From Acidobacteria bacterium 13_2_20CM_2_57_6 (GTDB lineage: Bacteria > Acidobacteriota > Terriglobia > Acidiferrales > UBA7541), in contig MNEA01000148.1 in assembly GCA_001917435.1 (NCBI GenBank), forward strand, positions 1 to 50,474: a stretch of 50,474 nucleotides of DNA, in the 5' to 3' direction. Shown here piece by piece: positions 14,739 to 23,678 of this stretch; position 1 is the stretch's first letter, and every line of letters starts with the position of its first letter. Made by a program: the position numbers and the translations under genes. The notes below the pieces were generated by a model. It was given only the letters and a program-made list of their open reading frames with translations, was not told the origin of the DNA and made no database searches.

Positions 14739-17248
14739 GGCGCGAGCACCTTTTCCTTCTCCTGACGTGATTTTCCGCGCCGAACGTCGTTCACCGCGTT
14801 GCCATCGCCGCCTTCCCATGGTGGAGGAACGCGGAGGGCTTCCGGCCAATTGATGTGTGGAAAATGGCTGGGGCCGAAACGCGGATCGCGGCCCGCTTTC
14901 TTTTCGGCAAGGGCCTTCATAATTTTTTCCGGCGTGATCGGGATTTCATCGATGCGCACTCCGACAGCGTCATACACGGCGTTTGCGACCGCCGGCATGA
15001 TTGGCAGAAGCGGACCCTGGCCAACTTCCTTTGCGCCAAAGGGGCCGTGAGGATCAGGCTCTTCAATCAGCTCGGTGATCACTTCGGGCATGTCCAGCGA
15101 GGTCGGGCTCTTGTATTCGAGAATCGAAGGGAACTTGTGCACCAAGGCATGAGAGAGTTTCTTCGGAAGACGGCGGAATTCCTGCTCCTCCATCAGCGCT
15201 TCACCGAGTCCCATGTAAACGCTGCCTTCGACCTGGCCGCGCGCGAGCGTGGGATTTAGGGCGCGACCAATGTCGTGCGCGATCCAGATCTTTGGAACGG
15301 TGACCCATCCCGTCACCGGGTTTACTTCGACTTCGACAACGGCTGCGGAGTAAGAGTAGGTGGGAGACGGCCCTACGCCGCCCCCTTTGTATAGCGCGGG
15401 AGATTTCGGCGGCGTATAAGAGCCTACTGTACCAATCGTGCCAAAGCGAACTTCCGCGATACAAACAGCTTCTTGAAAGGAGACGCCTTCTTCCGGTGCG
15501 GCGGAATCGAATACGCGCTTGCCGGCAAAGCACAGTCGTTCTTTCGGTACGTCGAGTTTTTCCGCAATGGCGTCGGCAATGATTGCTCTACCGCGTTCCG
15601 CAGCCTGCAACGCTGCGTTTCCTGCCATAAGCGTGACGCGGCTCGAATACGAACCCAAGTCAACGGGGCCCAGGTCGGTGTCACCGGTGAAAAGCCGAAT
15701 GTCGAATGTGTCGATGCCCAGAACCTCGGCAACGATTCCAGCAAGAACATCGTCTGAACCTTGCCCGATCTCCGTCGCGCCACAGAAAATACTGACGCCG
15801 CCGCTTCGGTCAAATTTCAGCTGAACTCCGGAGTGCGGCATCTTGTTCCAGTAGATAGGGAGTCCCGCGCCGGTCAGATAAGCGGAGCAAGCCAAGCCCA
15901 CGCCGCGGCCCTCAGGGAGTTTGCGGAATTTTTCTTTCCAGTCGGAAACCTTAACGATGCGGCGAATGCACTCGGCGAGATTGACAGTTCCAAGGCGAAA
16001 GAAATTCGCTGTCACGGTGTTTGGGGATTCCACGATGCGAAGGCGCAGATCCGCAGGATCAATCTTGAGTTTCTCGGCGATTTTGTCTAGCTGCACTTCT
16101 TGTCCGAAGCGCGGCTGCGGAGTGCCATGTCCACGCTTCGGTCCGCAAGGCGGTTTATTCGTGAAAGCGCGGCAACCTTGATAACGATAGCGCGGGACGT
16201 GATAGGTAGTAGTTTGCAGCGCGCCAGCGTAAAAGGTGCTGGCAACTCCGTACGAGCCGTAGGCGCCCCCGTCAATCAACGTCTGGAGATGCATTCCGGT
16301 AATCGCGCCATCTTTTTTCACGCCCGTTTTAAATTTCATCAGGATGGGATGCCTGCCACGATGGCAATAGAAGACTTCTTCACGCGTGAGACAAACTTTG
16401 ACGGGCCGATCGAGCACGAGGGCGGCCTTGGCCACGACGATTTCGTGATTGAACGGATCGCTTTTCCCACCGAAACCACCGCCGTTGGGCGTGGCAATCA
16501 CGCGAATATGCGCGGCCGGCATTTCCAGCACTTTAGCCAGAGCCCGATGTAGATAATGGGGTGTCTGCGTGCTGGACCAAATGGTCAGCTTTCCTTCCGG
16601 ATCCTTGACAGCGACTGAAGCATGCTGCTCGATGGCGAGATGGGTGTTTCCCTGGAAGAAAAAAGTGTCCTCGAAAATCTCGTCCGCTTCTGCAAAGCCT
16701 TGTTCCACGTTTCCAAACTCAAGCGCCACGAGTTTGTGAATGTTCCCTTCCTCGCCGTATTCGTGGATGCGCGGCTCAGGAGTCGCGAGAGCTTCTTCAG
16801 GATCGGAGATGGTCGTCAGGATTTCATAGTCGACATCGATCAAATCGAGCGCTTCGAAGGCTGTTAGCTCTTCGCGCGCGATAACCGCAGCAACGGGATC
16901 CCCAACATGCCGCACGTGATCCACGCAAAGAGCTTGCTCGTCCTGGCTAACGGGAAGGATTCCGTACTGGATGGGAACGTCTTTTCCCGTTAATACCAGA
17001 TATACTCCTGGGTGAGCGGCAGCGCGCGAGGTGTCGATTTTTCTGATACGGGCGTGAGGATGGGGAGAACGCAGCAACTTACAATAGGCCATGCGGGGCA
17101 GGAAAATATCATCGGCGAAGCGCGTTTGGCCGGTGACTTTTGCGCGGGCGTCGACTCGGCGGCGAGGGAAACCGATCACACGAAGGTGATTCCTGTTGGC
17201 CTTGGGAGAGTCAACGCGCGTTGTTTGTGAATCCCTTACCTTCCGCAT
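14735..17248 (-). CDS. hcrA: 4-hydroxybenzoyl-CoA reductase, molybdopterin subunit (alpha), 837 aa
   Basis: This is the large molybdenum-cofactor subunit that removes the para-hydroxyl of 4-hydroxybenzoyl-CoA, giving benzoyl-CoA. Visible signatures are the N-terminal GQTRFADDIFLPRMAY (domain start), NGGGFGGKSDPF, the KPPCGPKRGHGTPQPRFGQE segment, and the C-terminal PHGPFGAKEVGQGPLLP. It is about 70 residues longer than typical alpha subunits; the added tail (after HFPHINWPEALRVPPPWEGG) is charged and specific to this protein. ATG 17248 is preceded by GGGAGGGAG. It sits between hcrC (upstream, 39 bp) and hcrB (4-bp overlap). The assignment rests on hcrB's cluster loop and on the box genes nearby; alone it would only be called a xanthine-dehydrogenase-type subunit. 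Confidence 0.85.
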   Translation of the reverse strand: MRKVRDSQTTRVDSPKANRNHLRVIGFPRRRVDARAKVTGQTRFADDIFLPRMAYCKLLRSPHPHARIRKIDTSRAAAHPGVYLVLTGKDVPIQYGILPVSQDEQALCVDHVRHVGDPVAAVIAREELTAFEALDLIDVDYEILTTISDPEEALATPEPRIHEYGEEGNIHKLVALEFGNVEQGFAEADEIFEDTFFFQGNTHLAIEQHASVAVKDPEGKLTIWSSTQTPHYLHRALAKVLEMPAAHIRVIATPNGGGFGGKSDPFNHEIVVAKAALVLDRPVKVCLTREEVFYCHRGRHPILMKFKTGVKKDGAITGMHLQTLIDGGAYGSYGVASTFYAGALQTTTYHVPRYRYQGCRAFTNKPPCGPKRGHGTPQPRFGQEVQLDKIAEKLKIDPADLRLRIVESPNTVTANFFRLGTVNLAECIRRIVKVSDWKEKFRKLPEGRGVGLACSAYLTGAGLPIYWNKMPHSGVQLKFDRSGGVSIFCGATEIGQGSDDVLAGIVAEVLGIDTFDIRLFTGDTDLGPVDLGSYSSRVTLMAGNAALQAAERGRAIIADAIAEKLDVPKERLCFAGKRVFDSAAPEEGVSFQEAVCIAEVRFGTIGTVGSYTPPKSPALYKGGGVGPSPTYSYSAAVVEVEVNPVTGWVTVPKIWIAHDIGRALNPTLARGQVEGSVYMGLGEALMEEQEFRRLPKKLSHALVHKFPSILEYKSPTSLDMPEVITELIEEPDPHGPFGAKEVGQGPLLPIMPAVANAVYDAVGVRIDEIPITPEKIMKALAEKKAGRDPRFGPSHFPHINWPEALRVPPPWEGGDGNAVNDVRRGKSRQEKEKVLAP

Positions 17249-17287
17249 GCTCCCTCCCGGTGGACTATCCGCGCCCGCCCCGTAGAA

Positions 17288-17803
17288 TCAGGTTGCAGAA
17301 CTATCTTGCTCAGTAATCTTCAGCACCGCGGTCTCGACGGCTTCGAAAATCTGAAGATATCCGGTACACCGGCATAGGTTGCCGGAAATCGCTTCGCGGA
17401 TCTGATCCCGCGTCGGGCGAGGATTTTGATCCAGCAAAGCTTTCACCGTTACCAAGATTGCCGGCGTACAATATCCGCATTGCGCGGCTCCAAGATCGGC
17501 AAAAGCGTCTTGCAAAGGATGAAGGTGTCCGTTTTCCCCGAGGCCTTCCACAGTCAAGACTTGCTTTCCGCCACACTCAAGCGCCAACACGAGACAAGAA
17601 AGCACGGGTTTGCCGTCTAGAAGAATGGCGCAAGCGCCGCATTCCCCGAGTTCACATCCATGCTTGGTGCCTGTGTGACCGAGATCCTCGCGCAGGACCT
17701 CTAATAGAGTCTTGTACGGCGCGAAGGAAACATCCGTTTCTTCACCATTCAGCGTGAAACGTATCTGCGAGGTCTTTTGCGATTCGATGGGAAGTGTGGT
17801 CAC
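17288..17803 (-). CDS. hcrC: 4-hydroxybenzoyl-CoA reductase, [2Fe-2S] subunit (gamma), 171 aa
   Basis: This small subunit carries two [2Fe-2S] clusters. The plant-type site is GCELGECGACAILLDGKPVL followed by SC, and the second is QCGYCTPA plus NLCRCTGY. It passes electrons from the FAD/[4Fe-4S] subunit to molybdenum. GTG 17803 is preceded by AAGGTGA at a good distance. TTG 17809 is the alternative and would overlap the TetR stop as TTGA. The gene follows the TetR regulator directly, so regulator and enzyme are one transcript. Confidence 0.87.
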   Translation of the reverse strand: MTTLPIESQKTSQIRFTLNGEETDVSFAPYKTLLEVLREDLGHTGTKHGCELGECGACAILLDGKPVLSCLVLALECGGKQVLTVEGLGENGHLHPLQDAFADLGAAQCGYCTPAILVTVKALLDQNPRPTRDQIREAISGNLCRCTGYLQIFEAVETAVLKITEQDSSAT

Positions 17804-17805
17804 GG

Positions 17806-18540
17806 TCAATCACCTTGCGAAAGAAGTCCCTGGTTGATGCGCACGCTGGCCTGCTGAGAAGCAAGCCCCTTGAGAGAGCGATTCGCCTCCCTCTCGGTAG
17901 AAAGCCGCTGAAAAGCATCGGGCTTGGCAAGAAGGCCTCGGATCAAATATTCCGCAAACGTCTGCGCAATTTCTGCTGACGTTAGCGGTCCCTCTGGGTT
18001 GAACCACTGCACGCTCCAATTCAGACTTCCGAGAATGGCGCGCACAGCCAACGCGGGGTCGCAGGGCGCGAATTCACCCGAACGCATGCCCGCGACGATC
18101 AGATTCCGGACGCCTGCTTCATACTTGTCGCGCTTTGCTACGAGATTGCGTTGCTGTCGTGGCGGCAGCGTCGTGGTCAAAAGATGCGCGGCGGAACCTT
18201 CGACTTCGTCGAGGACACATCTCAAATGCGACACGATCACCATGCGCAGCTTGGTTGTCGCGCTTGACCTCATTCGGCGGGACTTTTCAAGCGCGGCGAT
18301 CATGCGATCCAGGGAATTGTCCTGACAAAAAAAGAGAATGTCGTGTTTGCCGCGGAAGTAATTGTAAAGATTTGCCGGGGAAAGCGCCGCGGCGGCCGCA
18401 ATATCGCGCATGCCCGTCTCTGCAAACCCGCGCACGCGGAATTCTCTTCCCGCGGCGCGCAAGATTTCCAGGCGCCTCGCAAGGTAGCGTCGCTTGAGAT
18501 GGCCGTTTCTTTTGCTTGCTTGGCTATAAATCGGCTTCAT
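17806..18540 (-). CDS. TetR-family regulator, 244 aa
   Basis: The N-terminal helix-turn-helix is clear: EILRAAGREFRVRGFAETGM, DIAAAAALSPANLYNYFRGK, then HDILFFC. The rest is the helical ligand-binding domain; WFNPEGPLTSAEIAQTFAEY near the C-terminus is typical of TetR proteins that sense acyl-CoA-type ligands. It is the first gene of the hcr operon and most likely represses it from the two operators at 18625-18655. Benzoyl-CoA or 4-hydroxybenzoyl-CoA would be logical effectors; that is inference. Confidence 0.85.
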   Translation of the reverse strand: MKPIYSQASKRNGHLKRRYLARRLEILRAAGREFRVRGFAETGMRDIAAAAALSPANLYNYFRGKHDILFFCQDNSLDRMIAALEKSRRMRSSATTKLRMVIVSHLRCVLDEVEGSAAHLLTTTLPPRQQRNLVAKRDKYEAGVRNLIVAGMRSGEFAPCDPALAVRAILGSLNWSVQWFNPEGPLTSAEIAQTFAEYLIRGLLAKPDAFQRLSTEREANRSLKGLASQQASVRINQGLLSQGD

Positions 18541-18622
18541 CGTTCACTTACCCGCCCAGAAGTTGTCCAGGCACGAAGCACCCCTCAATTCTCGCCGTTG
18601 AGGCCATATTTGTCAAAGGAAT

Positions 18623-18661
18623 CTGAACGATTGTTCAGAAAGAGAACAACTGTTCAGTATA
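18623..18661 (-). promoter_or_regulatory. Two tandem TetR-type operators beside a -10 box
   Basis: Two copies of GAAC-N4-GTTC lie 19 bp apart: 18625-18636 (inside the perfect palindrome CTGAACGATTGTTCAG) and 18644-18655. On the minus strand the second copy directly follows a TATACT -10 candidate (18661-18656), so bound repressor would block initiation. The site is 85-120 bp upstream of the TetR start. No clear -35 box is seen at 16-18 bp. The 19-bp spacing would put two dimers nearly on the same face of the helix. Confidence 0.65.
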
Positions 18662-18709
18662 AGCCAAACAAAGTGAGGTTTATCATGCAATATGCACTCG
18701 AACCGACAC

Positions 18710-19558
18710 TCATCGCGGAAACAGCCGCGCCGCATTGTCGTACAAAATCTTCCGCTTCGCCACGGCACCAATCGGCAGAGCATTGAACTTTTCAATGTTT
18801 CCCTGGATTGCCGGGACGCCAGGCCCGGGCCAATCGGTGCCCCACAAGACTTTATCTGCCACGTCTTCGATTCGCGGAAAGTATTCCATCAATTTCTGAG
18901 GTGGGATCCCGGAAATATCCATGTACATGTTTTTGTGGCGGCGCACCAGGAAAAACGCCTCATTCATCCACAGGGGTCTGCCGCCGTGCGCAAGAATGAC
19001 CACGAGATTCGGATAGTCGATGCACACGTCATCGCACAGCATCGGTTGCGCATGCAGGTTTCTTGCGCCCGGGAAAATAGAAGTCCCGGTATGAATCATG
19101 ATCGGCATGCCGTTTGCTTGAGCTCGCTCGTAAACCGCCCCAAGGCCGGGATTGCCGTCGATGTAATCATTGGGCGAAAGGACTTGATGCGAAGGATGCA
19201 TCTTGATCGCTCGAATCCCAAGCTTGGCGAGACGGTCCACTTCCGCGCCCGGATCTGGAACTGTTCCCGGCAGCACTCCCCCGAATGCAATGAGACGATC
19301 TGGCGCCGCGCTACAATATTTCGCGCTCCAATCGTTCACCTCCGGAGTGAATCCAATAATTTGCGGCGCGACATAGTTGATCAGCCCCGCGCGTTGCACT
19401 CCCAAAGTATCCAGAAATGCGAGAAAGGCATTCGGATCGGCGCAATACCTTTCAACGTCGGCGTAGTCCCTGCGGCCATGTTTCATCAACTCGTGGGCGG
19501 ACGGCTTCATCATGTGATAAGGCATGATGTGGACGTGAATGTCTATGATCGGCTGCAG
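18710..19558 (-). CDS. Amidohydrolase-2 family metal-dependent enzyme, ~282 aa, probable CTG start
   Basis: This is a TIM-barrel amidohydrolase of the decarboxylase/hydrolase group that includes ACMS decarboxylase and gamma-resorcylate decarboxylase. The metal-binding HxH (IIDIHVH) lies upstream of the first ATG (19525). The frame between that ATG and the preceding TGA (19564-19562) has no ATG, GTG or TTG, only CTG at 19558 with AGGGCGG in front. So CTG is the likely start; an ATG start would lose the active site. Further motifs are IKMHPSHQ, MIHTGTS, ILAHGG and the metal Asp in WGTDWPGPG. It lies between boxB and TetR, in line with both. It may act on a ring-cleavage or hydroxybenzoate intermediate, but its substrate is unknown. 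Confidence 0.75.
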   Translation of the reverse strand: MQPIIDIHVHIMPYHMMKPSAHELMKHGRRDYADVERYCADPNAFLAFLDTLGVQRAGLINYVAPQIIGFTPEVNDWSAKYCSAAPDRLIAFGGVLPGTVPDPGAEVDRLAKLGIRAIKMHPSHQVLSPNDYIDGNPGLGAVYERAQANGMPIMIHTGTSIFPGARNLHAQPMLCDDVCIDYPNLVVILAHGGRPLWMNEAFFLVRRHKNMYMDISGIPPQKLMEYFPRIEDVADKVLWGTDWPGPGVPAIQGNIEKFNALPIGAVAKRKILYDNAARLFPR

Positions 19559-19602
19559 GGATCACCGCCCTTTGCTGAAGCTTGCATCTAGTCTCGTGTG
19601 GA

Positions 19603-21027
19603 CTAGTTGAATCGGACGTACTCAAAATTCAAGGGTTGATTGTTTATCCCGCGTGCCGGCGGTGCAATCCAATTTGCAAACTTGCCCGGCTCGACAACCC
19701 GTCCGCTCATCAGCGATTGGACGTATCCATAATCCTTGGAATTCGGCAGCCATTCGGATTCGTGGTTTTTCCATGCTTCTTCGCTCAGAACTTCTCCATC
19801 AGGGCTTATAGTGTGGCCGGCGAAATTGCCGATCGCGCGATGAAAGCCTTTGTGTGGCAAGGTCAATCGGAATGGAATGCCAGCATTATCGATAATCCGT
19901 TGCCACCGTCCGACTCCATCGGCGATCTCCTCGATGTAGTCATCGCGTAGACGTTCGTTCAAAGCGGTCAAGGCCGGAACGTTTTTGGTGATGATTTTTC
20001 CGCCTATAACTTCAGAGACGGGGTATTCCGCATCCGTCAGCATGTGATCGTCGTCCAGTTTGGTTTCGCGGAAGCGTCCTTTCAGGCCGCTGGTGAAATA
20101 GTTCGCGGCATTGGAGGAGACGTCAGACCCGTAGAGATCAAGGGTCACGCTGTAGTGAAAATTCAAGTATCTCTGAATCGTCGGCAGATCGATGACTCCC
20201 AGCGCCCGCACGTCGGAGGGATCTTCGACCTTGTGTTCCTTCATTGCTTCACAAGTCCGCTGGATAATGCGGCCGACTCCCGTCTCCCCGACAAACATGT
20301 GATGGGCTTCCTCTGTGAGCATGAACCGGCAAGTACGGGCCAGCGGATCAAAGCCGGATTCCGCCAGCGCGCAAAGCTGGAACTTGCCGTCGCGATCGGT
20401 AAAAAATGTGAACATATAGAAGGCCAGCCAGTCCGGCGTGGGTTCGTTGAAAGCGCCAAGAATGCGCGGATTATCAGCGTCACCGGATCGCCGCGCAAGC
20501 AAAGATTCGGCTTCCTCGCGGCCATCGCGGCCGAAGTAGCGGTGCAGCAAGTACACCATAGCCCACAGGTGGCGACCCTCTTCGACGTTTACCTGGAAAA
20601 TGTTCCGCAAGTCGTACATTGAGGGGCAACTTGCTCCCAGCATGCGCTGTTGTTCCACCGAAGCAGGTTCAGTGTCTCCCTGCGTAACGATGACACGGCG
20701 CAGGGTCGAGCGGTACTCGCCCGGCACTTCCTGCCAAGCCAGCTGCCCTTTGTGAATTCCGAAATTCACTTCGCGTTTCTCATCGCGCGGCTGCAAGAAA
20801 ATTCCCCAACGATATTCCGGCATCTTCACATAGCCGAATTGCGCCCAGCCGTCTGGCTCTACGCTGATGGCCGTGCGCAGATATACCTCATAGTTGTGGC
20901 TCTCGTTCGGGCCCATGTCGTACCACCAGCCCATGTACGCGGGCTGCCAATGCTCGAGGGCGCGCTGCAGGATGCGGTCTCTGCCCAAATCGACATTGTT
21001 CGGAATTTTTTCCGTGTAGTTAATCAT
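19603..21027 (-). CDS. boxB: Benzoyl-CoA 2,3-epoxidase, oxygenase subunit BoxB, 474 aa
   Basis: BoxB is the diiron oxygenase component that forms the 2,3-epoxide of benzoyl-CoA with O2 and electrons from BoxA. All six iron ligands are found, at positions I recall for the Azoarcus enzyme: Glu120, Glu150, His153 (EEGRHLW), Asp211, Glu240 and His243 (EEAHHMF). Length (about 475) is normal. GGGGGAA lies five bases before ATG 21027. It follows boxC by 37 bp. No reductase boxA is in the window, so electrons must come from a partner encoded elsewhere. Confidence 0.95.
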   Translation of the reverse strand: MINYTEKIPNNVDLGRDRILQRALEHWQPAYMGWWYDMGPNESHNYEVYLRTAISVEPDGWAQFGYVKMPEYRWGIFLQPRDEKREVNFGIHKGQLAWQEVPGEYRSTLRRVIVTQGDTEPASVEQQRMLGASCPSMYDLRNIFQVNVEEGRHLWAMVYLLHRYFGRDGREEAESLLARRSGDADNPRILGAFNEPTPDWLAFYMFTFFTDRDGKFQLCALAESGFDPLARTCRFMLTEEAHHMFVGETGVGRIIQRTCEAMKEHKVEDPSDVRALGVIDLPTIQRYLNFHYSVTLDLYGSDVSSNAANYFTSGLKGRFRETKLDDDHMLTDAEYPVSEVIGGKIITKNVPALTALNERLRDDYIEEIADGVGRWQRIIDNAGIPFRLTLPHKGFHRAIGNFAGHTISPDGEVLSEEAWKNHESEWLPNSKDYGYVQSLMSGRVVEPGKFANWIAPPARGINNQPLNFEYVRFN

Positions 21028-21064
21028 CGTGATTCCCCCAAGACGCCAGACTCAAACCCATTCA

Positions 21065-22747
21065 TCACACTCTTTCCCAGGTGAATTTCACTGGCGCTCC
21101 CGTCCCATATACCTTCAGCGCTCCATTCGTGCCGACGGCGTTTGGGCGGTTGAATATCCAGTTTTGCCATGCAGAAAGCCGACCGAAAATCCGCGTCTCA
21201 AGGGTTTCCGCCGGTCCAAATCGCAGATTTGCTTCGAGTCCGGTCAGGGCGTCGGGCGATTGCGCGGCACGCGATTCAATGGCCTGGCGAATTTCGTCTT
21301 CCCAGTCAAGATCATCCGGCGCGGAGGTTACCAGGCCCGCGTCGAGCGCCTCCCGCGCGGAAAGCTTCTTTCCAATTGCACCGCGCAACGTCTCCATCTG
21401 CGCCTCGTCACTGTAGAATCGCGCTGCCAACCTAGAAAGCTTGTTTACCATCGGCAGCGGCCCGAAATTCATATTCGAAAGTGCCATGCTCGGGGCATTC
21501 CCATCCTCCAGCGTATCGCGCATGTAGATGCGGTCGGCTGCGAGCGCCAATTCGAGCAACGTGCCGGCAACGCAGGACCCAGGCTCTAAGATGGCGTAAA
21601 TGGAACGGGACGTAACGTCGATGCGCGCAAACGTTCGGCGCATCATTCCCAGCACCTCGCGAACGAACCAATTGTGCTGGTGATTCAGAATGAATTCGTC
21701 GATGGCGAGAACGGCGTCCGGGTTTCCGGTAGTTTTGAAAATCCAAAGTCCCAAATCCAGTTCGCCTGCGCGCAAAGTCAGAATGGCGTCATCAAGTTCA
21801 CGCGCCATCTGCAGCGGCCACCAATTCGCACCGGCTCCAATAACCTTTTCGAAGGTAAGATCCGTAACGGATTCTGGCGCGCGGACCGTGAGAGTTGCTG
21901 TGCGCGCTTCTCGATTGCATTGCACATCGACGTATCCGTAGTGCAGGCCGGCTTCATCGACCGTACGTTTCAGCGGCGTCAAAGCCACGCCATTTGCTCC
22001 GGCAGGGCGGTCGCTCTCTTCAGCAAGCTTCCGAGCGCGTTGTTTGACGTGTTCCGCAAACTGCTGTGGCTTGACGGTGTCATCGACCAGCCGCCACTCT
22101 TTTGCGCGTTGACCCCGCACGCCATCCGGGTTGGTGCAGAATATATCGGCATGGTCGCGGCGCACCTTGCGCTTATCGGTCACCCGTGTCAATCCGCCCG
22201 TTCCTGGCAAAACGCCCAGCAACGGAAGTTCCGGCAGACTGACTGCAGATGAGCGGTCGTCCACAAGAATGATTTCATCGCAAGCCAGCGCCAGCTCGTA
22301 ACCGCCGCCGGCCGTCGTTCCATTGCAGGCGGCTATAAACTTCAGTCCGGAATGCGTGCTCGCGTCTTCGATGCCATTCCGCGTTTCATTCGTGAATTTG
22401 CAAAAATTCACTTTCCACGCGTGCGAGGACAACCCGAGCATATAAATGTTGGCCCCAGAACAAAAAATGCGGTTCTTCGCGCTAGTGATGATGACCGAAC
22501 GAATCTCCGGATGTTCAAATCGAATGCGCTGAAGCGCATCATGCAGCTCGATATCCACGCCGAGATCGTAGGAATTCAATTTCAGTTTGTATCCCGGGCG
22601 GATTCCACCGTCTTCGGCGACATCCATCGTCAGCGTGGCTACTGGGCCGTCAAACGCGAGACGCCAATGTTTGTATCGCGAAGGATCGACTTGAAAGTCA
22701 ACCGCCTCTTGCTTCGCGTGTGATTCTTGAGTCGCGACAACGTCCAC
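21065..22747 (-). CDS. boxC: 2,3-epoxybenzoyl-CoA dihydrolase BoxC, 560 aa
   Basis: BoxC opens the epoxidised ring by adding two water molecules, releasing formate and 3,4-dehydroadipyl-CoA semialdehyde. It is a long crotonase-fold protein with two related halves. The first has CSGANIYMLG and ACNGTTAGGGYELALACDEI (oxyanion-hole region), followed by LPELPLLGVLPGTGGLTR. The size, near 555, is characteristic of BoxC and distinguishes it from simple enoyl-CoA hydratases. The start is GTG 22747, five bases after AGGAGG. It begins 9 bp after the boxR stop, so both are on one transcript. Confidence 0.95.
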   Translation of the reverse strand: MDVVATQESHAKQEAVDFQVDPSRYKHWRLAFDGPVATLTMDVAEDGGIRPGYKLKLNSYDLGVDIELHDALQRIRFEHPEIRSVIITSAKNRIFCSGANIYMLGLSSHAWKVNFCKFTNETRNGIEDASTHSGLKFIAACNGTTAGGGYELALACDEIILVDDRSSAVSLPELPLLGVLPGTGGLTRVTDKRKVRRDHADIFCTNPDGVRGQRAKEWRLVDDTVKPQQFAEHVKQRARKLAEESDRPAGANGVALTPLKRTVDEAGLHYGYVDVQCNREARTATLTVRAPESVTDLTFEKVIGAGANWWPLQMARELDDAILTLRAGELDLGLWIFKTTGNPDAVLAIDEFILNHQHNWFVREVLGMMRRTFARIDVTSRSIYAILEPGSCVAGTLLELALAADRIYMRDTLEDGNAPSMALSNMNFGPLPMVNKLSRLAARFYSDEAQMETLRGAIGKKLSAREALDAGLVTSAPDDLDWEDEIRQAIESRAAQSPDALTGLEANLRFGPAETLETRIFGRLSAWQNWIFNRPNAVGTNGALKVYGTGAPVKFTWERV

Positions 22748-22756
22748 GAGACCCTC

Positions 22757-23668
22757 CTACTGCAAATTCGCGTGCAATGTAGTTTTCAATCTAGAAAAAC
22801 TCGCTTCCACGGAACTGCCTGAAGTGTCGAACTCCATGTCTGCTTGCCGGTAGAGCGGTTCCCGCGCTTCGAGTATCCGCCGCAAGTCTTCCATTGCCTG
22901 GTCATTCCCGGACATTGCCCGCAAATCTCCTTGCTCAAGCACGCGCGACATGTGCTCCTCGGGCTGCGCCTTGATCCAAATCGTGTAGCAATGGGAGAGC
23001 AGATAGTCAAAGGTTTCTTTTTCAGAAACTATGCCCCCGCCGACTGAGAGCACCGCGCAGTCATGCTCACTGAGGACCTTCGCGAGAGCGCGCCGCTCGA
23101 TCGCCCGATAACCGGATTGTCCATAGAGGGAGAATATCTCCCCGAGAGGCATTCCCGTGTGCTTCTCGATCTCTCCATCCACCTCGATGAAGGGGACGCA
23201 CAGTTCAAGCGCCAGTTTCGATCCCAGGGTAGACTTGCCGGCTCCGCGCAGCCCAATTAGCGCGATGCGCTTGCGGCGCACTTCCTCGCCAGGGCTGAAA
23301 TCGCGCATTAGCCGGAACACGACCTCTCCGAGGCGGTGATTGGGAAGGCGTTCCAGGAATCGCCGGATCATCTGTTTTTCAGCGGGCTCATCCGCTTCAA
23401 GCGCAAATAACTCGACAAGTGAAACGTTCAGAGCGGCGGCAATCCTGCTCAGCAACACGATCGAGACGTTTCCTTCTCCCGCCTCCAGCTGCGCTAGGTG
23501 ACGTTCCGACACGTCTGATTCTCGTGCTACCGTCTTGCGAGTCATGCCGCGAAGGTTGCGCAGTTGACGAACTCGCTTGCCAAGGAAAAGAAGGAAGTCC
23601 CCATCGTGAAGCGATGTCGGCCGGTGTAGACTGGCAACCTTGGGATTCGAGCTCGTAGGAATGTTCAT
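22757..23668 (-). CDS. boxR: BoxR/BzdR-type regulator: XRE domain fused to shikimate-kinase-like domain
   Basis: Residues ~25-90 are an XRE helix-turn-helix (RQLRNLRGMTRKTVARESDV, LAQLEAGEGNVSIVLLSRIA). Residues ~130-300 resemble shikimate kinase, with Walker A GLRGAGKST at ~139-147 and EVDGEIEKHTGMPLGEIF. This two-part layout is the hallmark of BzdR and BoxR, repressors that bind benzoyl-CoA through the kinase-like domain. An ATG at 23683 exists, but a strong promoter (TTGACA 23712-23707, TATTAT 23690-23685) would start RNA at or after it, so MNIPTSS at 23668 is more likely. It heads the boxR-boxC-boxB transcript. Confidence 0.9.
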   Translation of the reverse strand: MNIPTSSNPKVASLHRPTSLHDGDFLLFLGKRVRQLRNLRGMTRKTVARESDVSERHLAQLEAGEGNVSIVLLSRIAAALNVSLVELFALEADEPAEKQMIRRFLERLPNHRLGEVVFRLMRDFSPGEEVRRKRIALIGLRGAGKSTLGSKLALELCVPFIEVDGEIEKHTGMPLGEIFSLYGQSGYRAIERRALAKVLSEHDCAVLSVGGGIVSEKETFDYLLSHCYTIWIKAQPEEHMSRVLEQGDLRAMSGNDQAMEDLRRILEAREPLYRQADMEFDTSGSSVEASFSRLKTTLHANLQ

Positions 23669-23678
23669 CAGCCAGACA

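Noticed and set aside
18692..19591. 299-codon plus-strand frame over the amidohydrolase
   Set aside because: It is the mirror of a gene with clear metal motifs, and its own sequence is His/Arg/Ser-rich with no recognisable domain.
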